From: JBFMDH01 sp044868105
GTDB taxonomy: Bacteria; Acidobacteriota; Blastocatellia; UBA7656
Length of the DNA: 7,928 bases
Direction of reading: 5' to 3'
Assembly: GCA_044868105.1 (NCBI GenBank)
Contig: JBIOWC010000587.1
Location: 1 to 7,928 of the forward strand
Shown: positions 5,930-7,928 of the stretch, piece after piece
Layout: each line of letters starts with the position of its first letter
Position numbering within the stretch: position 1 is the stretch's first letter
Made by a program: the position numbers and the translations under genes
Notes under the pieces: model-generated
Databases searched by the model: none
Told to the model about the DNA's origin: nothing
The model's input: only the letters and a program-made list of their open reading frames with translations

Positions 5930-6382
5930 ATGACGCATTTCAAAACATGCTTTTCAGGGGCGCGAAGTTTTGCTGTCCTCACATTCGCTTTTATCATCGC
6001 CGGCAGTTCCCTCACCCTGGTCAAAGCGCAGTCTGAGAAATCGAAAGATGCGCCGCTTACGCAGGTGGAGACGAAGTATGTCTGCATGATTAACAACCAG
6101 AAATTTGATAAAGAGCAAATCGCGGTTGACGTTGCCGGGCAGACCTATTACGGGTGCTGCGAAATGTGTAAGGAAAAGCTGAAGAACGATAAGGCGAGCC
6201 GCTGGGCGACCGACCCGGTGAGCGGTAATAAAGTGGACAAGGCGAAAGCCATCATCGGCGCCGACGCAGACGGCAAGGTCTACTACTTCGAGAGTGTCGA
6301 GAACCTGAAAAAATACCAGCCAGGTTCTGACTCTTCCGAGCATAAGCACGATGGCAAGAAGCACGGCTCGCACACCCAATGA
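5930..6382 (+). CDS. Exported TRASH/YHS-domain protein with His-rich tail
   Basis: The protein has 150 residues. AAGGAG (5917-5922) lies 7 bases before the ATG, in an AT-rich 75-bp gap that may hold a promoter. Residues 1-33 form a signal peptide (basic start, FAVLTFAFIIAGSSLTLV, cut after VKA). A TRASH-type zinc-ribbon-like module follows: YVC at C52, then YYGCCEMC with C76, C77 and C80. It fits the C-x(n)-C-x3-C pattern known from metal sensors, chaperones and transporters. A second YHS-like module begins at DPVSGNKVDKAKA (95-107) and continues to VYYFESVENLKKY (117-129). The usual Cys of DPVCG is Ser98 here, so this site looks degenerate. The tail SSEHKHDGKKHGSH has four His and likely binds metal. 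Together these point to periplasmic copper or other soft-metal binding, although the metal is not defined by sequence. Confidence 0.85.
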   Translation: MTHFKTCFSGARSFAVLTFAFIIAGSSLTLVKAQSEKSKDAPLTQVETKYVCMINNQKFDKEQIAVDVAGQTYYGCCEMCKEKLKNDKASRWATDPVSGNKVDKAKAIIGADADGKVYYFESVENLKKYQPGSDSSEHKHDGKKHGSHTQ

Positions 6383-6747
6383 CACGGGCCGGAGTGGCGC
6401 GGGTGAAGCTAATCTTTTCGACCGACGCGGGACAAACATTCGGACAACCGATTCAAGTAGATGAAGGCCGCCCCGCAGGCCGGGTTGACGTCGAAGTGCT
6501 CGGTGACGGCTCGGCGCTGGTAACCTGGCTGGAGAATACGGCGAACGGTGGCGAAATCAAAATCCGGCGCGTGCGGCCGGATGGCGTGCCTGAGGAAGCA
6601 AAAACCTTGTCAATCTCCAGCGTCGCGAGGGCGCGCGGGAAGCCGCGCGTGGTGCGCGCCAGCAGTGAAGGGGTCGTCGTCTGGACGCAGCCAGATAAGC
6701 CGTCTTGGGTCCGTACCGCAGCCATGAGTTTTACGGGCGCGAAGTGA
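6379..6747 (+). pseudogene. C-terminal fragment of a second sialidase-like propeller
   Basis: The 122-residue frame starts at an ATGA that overlaps the stop codon of the TRASH/YHS gene. The text ARVKLIFSTDAGQTFGQPIQVDEGRPAGRVDVEVLGDGSALVTWLE is typical of the last third of sialidase-like proteins of about 400 residues and contains one Asp-box (STDAGQTF, residues 14-21). The last strand VRTAAMSF is the normal C-terminal end. The signal peptide, the CxCC region and most blades are missing. The frame cannot extend upstream because TAA lies at 6343-6345. A deletion therefore seems to have joined the 3' end of the YHS gene to the 3' part of a propeller gene paralogous to the one at 4096. Translational coupling through the ATGA could still produce a peptide, but there is no signal peptide to export it and no clear ribosome site. 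A functional small protein is possible but unlikely. Confidence 0.75.
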
Positions 6748-6849
6748 AAGAACTGCCGGATGGCTTCGCTACTGGTGAGGCAGGCGAATTTAAGTCTGAC
6801 TGTAAAACACGAGCACGCGGAAAGATCAGCGGGTGATGATAGGAGGTAA

Positions 6850-7294
6850 ATGGCAGGCGAGTTTCACTGGCAGGTTTTGCTTACCTGCTTGGATACATCA
6901 CCATGATTGGCGTAGCTTCTTTCCTACAGAAATTCAGTATGAAGGAGTTGAACCCTTATCAGGTCAACTTCCTGATGGCTATTGGTATGCTGCTCACAGC
7001 CGTGCCCGCCTTGTCGATTAAACAGGGAAATTTGGCGGTGCTGGTGAAGTCATTGCCCTTGGGCGCTCCGATCGGGTTGCTGATGGCTTTGGGTCTATCT
7101 CATACGTGCTCGCGCTACCTAAACTTCCTGTTGGAACCACAGCGGCCATATCAACCAGTGACATTCTCCTTGTCGTCCTACTGTCTTGGATCTTCTTACC
7201 TGAGAGCCTGAGCTGGATGAAAATGATAGGTATACTGCTGACCGTTGTGGGCGTGGCCATGTTTTCCTGGGAGCAGCCGTCAAATTCCCAATAG
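6850..7294 (+). pseudogene. EamA/DMT single-domain transporter with two frameshifts
   Basis: AGGAGG (6841-6846) precedes an ATG at 6850 in the frame MAGEFHWQV. The frame then shifts near the T-run at 6875-6878 into FAYLLGYITMIGVASFLQKFSM. It shifts again near 7088-7094 from GLLMALG into SISYVLALPKLPVGTTAAI, ending WEQPSNSQ. Each shift corresponds to one missing base. Adding one T and one G gives a 148-residue protein with five membrane helices, the expected size of one EamA domain. These half-size drug/metabolite transporters probably work as dimers, and the substrate is unknown. The reading from 6903 alone (102 residues) ends in an unrelated tail. Either the gene is broken, or these are two homopolymer sequence errors, or the second site is a translational frameshift (see findings). 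Membership in the EamA fold is clear from PYQVNFLMAIGM and GTTAAISTSDILLVVLLSWIFLPE. Confidence 0.8.
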
Positions 7295-7312
7295 CGAGAG
7301 GCATCACCAACG

Positions 7313-7341
7313 TTGTTGCAGCTTCAAGTCTTGTCTACAAT
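7313..7341 (+). promoter_or_regulatory. Possible sigma-70-type promoter for the hemerythrin gene
   Basis: TTGTTG (7313-7318) and TACAAT (7336-7341) are separated by 17 bases, the optimal spacing. TACAAT matches the -10 consensus at five of six positions, while TTGTTG keeps only the TTG core of the -35. The start point would fall near 7348, giving a short leader with AGGAGG before the ATG at 7375. This is a motif match only. Confidence 0.35.
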
Positions 7342-7374
7342 CAAGAAATAGAAAAGCAATATAGGAGGAGAGTG

Positions 7375-7928
7375 ATGACGGGAGAAGCGCAAGCGGATAG
7401 ACGCGATTTTCTTCGCCTGACCACAGCCGTTGGCATGGGACTGCTGGTGAGCGGCTGCCGTAGCGAGAATAAAGGAATTGCCCCGGAGCAGTCAGGCAAA
7501 CCAGCATCGCCGAAAAAAGATGCAGGTGAAAAAGGTGAGGAGGTTACGGCAACCGAAGACTTGATGCGCGAGCACGGCATCCTGCGGCGGGCCTTATTGG
7601 TGTATTCGGAAGCGGCGGTGAAACTGCGTAGCAACCCGGCGGCGGTGGCCCCTGAACCCCTGCAAAAAACGGCTAAGTTATTTCGCGCTTTCGGCGAAGA
7701 TTACCACGAGAAAAAACTCGAAGAGACCTACATTTTCCCGGCCATTAAAAAAGCCGGCGGGGAGGCCGGATCCATCGCAGACATTCTCGTCACTCAGCAT
7801 CAGCGCGGGCGCGAAATAACCGATTACATTCTTTCGGTGACACAAGGCGCAAAGCTCGGCACCGCAAATGCCGGACAATTGGCTGAGGCTTTCGACGCAC
7901 TGGTGAGGATGTATCGCGCTCATGCGGC
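7375..7928 (+). CDS. Tat-exported hemerythrin-domain lipoprotein (partial)
   Basis: AGGAGG (7363-7368) lies 6 bases before the ATG. The first 184 residues are present and the frame runs off the right edge. The N-terminus has a twin-arginine motif DRRDFLRLT (8-16), a short hydrophobic stretch and a lipobox-like VSGC ending at C28, so the protein is probably folded before export and anchored as a lipoprotein. A Lys/Glu-rich linker (about 31-57) follows. Residues 61-184 fit a hemerythrin-like four-helix bundle with candidate di-iron ligands: H67 (MREHG), H111 and E116 or E117 (YHEKKLEE), H142 (TQHQRG) and H183 (YRAHA). Such domains bind O2, NO or iron, or sense redox state. The Tat signal fits cytosolic metal loading. 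The gene closes the cluster of exported metal-type proteins, though its own promoter-like sequence suggests separate expression. The missing C-terminus is probably short if this is a single domain. Confidence 0.85.
   Translation, partial: MTGEAQADRRDFLRLTTAVGMGLLVSGCRSENKGIAPEQSGKPASPKKDAGEKGEEVTATEDLMREHGILRRALLVYSEAAVKLRSNPAAVAPEPLQKTAKLFRAFGEDYHEKKLEETYIFPAIKKAGGEAGSIADILVTQHQRGREITDYILSVTQGAKLGTANAGQLAEAFDALVRMYRAHA

Noticed and set aside
6833..7021. Plus-strand open frame of 62 codons over the EamA start
   Set aside because: It covers the ribosome site of the EamA gene, and its translation lacks hydrophobic segments or family resemblance.
1..7928. Transposon, CRISPR array, tRNA or rRNA
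   Set aside because: I found no transposase or recombinase motifs, no regularly spaced repeats and no cloverleaf or rRNA-like sequence, despite several broken genes that might suggest mobile activity.

Overview
The window looks like an accessory, gene-decay-rich stretch of a chromosome from an environmental Gram-negative bacterium. The protein styles suggest Acidobacteriota or a similar soil lineage: a secreted Tricorn-like S41 peptidase, small Cys/His secreted proteins, a secreted TRASH/YHS protein, and paralogous sialidase-like beta-propellers. That assignment rests on protein resemblance only and is weak. Base composition changes along the window. The gene at 1943-2398 is clearly more GC-rich than its surroundings.

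Layout. Positions 1-1475 (minus strand) hold the N-terminal 491 residues of a secreted Tricorn/TolB-propeller peptidase that runs off the left edge. A 467-bp divergent intergenic region follows, with a perfect 9-bp hairpin in the leader of the peptidase gene and three similar 8-bp boxes about three helical turns apart. Everything after this is on the plus strand. Next come a GC-rich small membrane protein (1943-2398), a gene-free stretch, a VOC/glyoxalase-fold protein (2775-3221) and an ABM-fold putative monooxygenase (3365-3709). From about 3855 the region takes on a metal-related character. It starts with the decayed C-terminal end of a CopA-type Cu(+) P-type ATPase (3855-4062, frameshift plus in-frame stop). 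Then come an intact secreted sialidase-like propeller with a CxCC motif (4096-5295), a small exported Cys/His protein (5474-5854) and an exported TRASH+YHS protein with a His-rich tail (5930-6382). The C-terminal third of a second sialidase-like protein (6379-6747) overlaps the YHS stop codon. After that lie a twice-frameshifted five-helix EamA transporter (6850-7294) and a Tat-exported hemerythrin-domain lipoprotein that runs off the right edge (7375-7928).

How the parts may work together. The copper ATPase relic lies 33 bp upstream of the sialidase-like gene on the same strand. The TRASH/YHS and Cys/His proteins follow in the same direction. I infer that this was an envelope metal-handling (most likely copper) locus that has partly decayed. 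The intact exported proteins (propeller, Cys/His protein, TRASH/YHS protein, hemerythrin lipoprotein) are the candidates for an undescribed periplasmic metal or redox module. The sequence does not prove that they act together. I see no tRNA, rRNA, CRISPR array, transposase or recombinase in the window.
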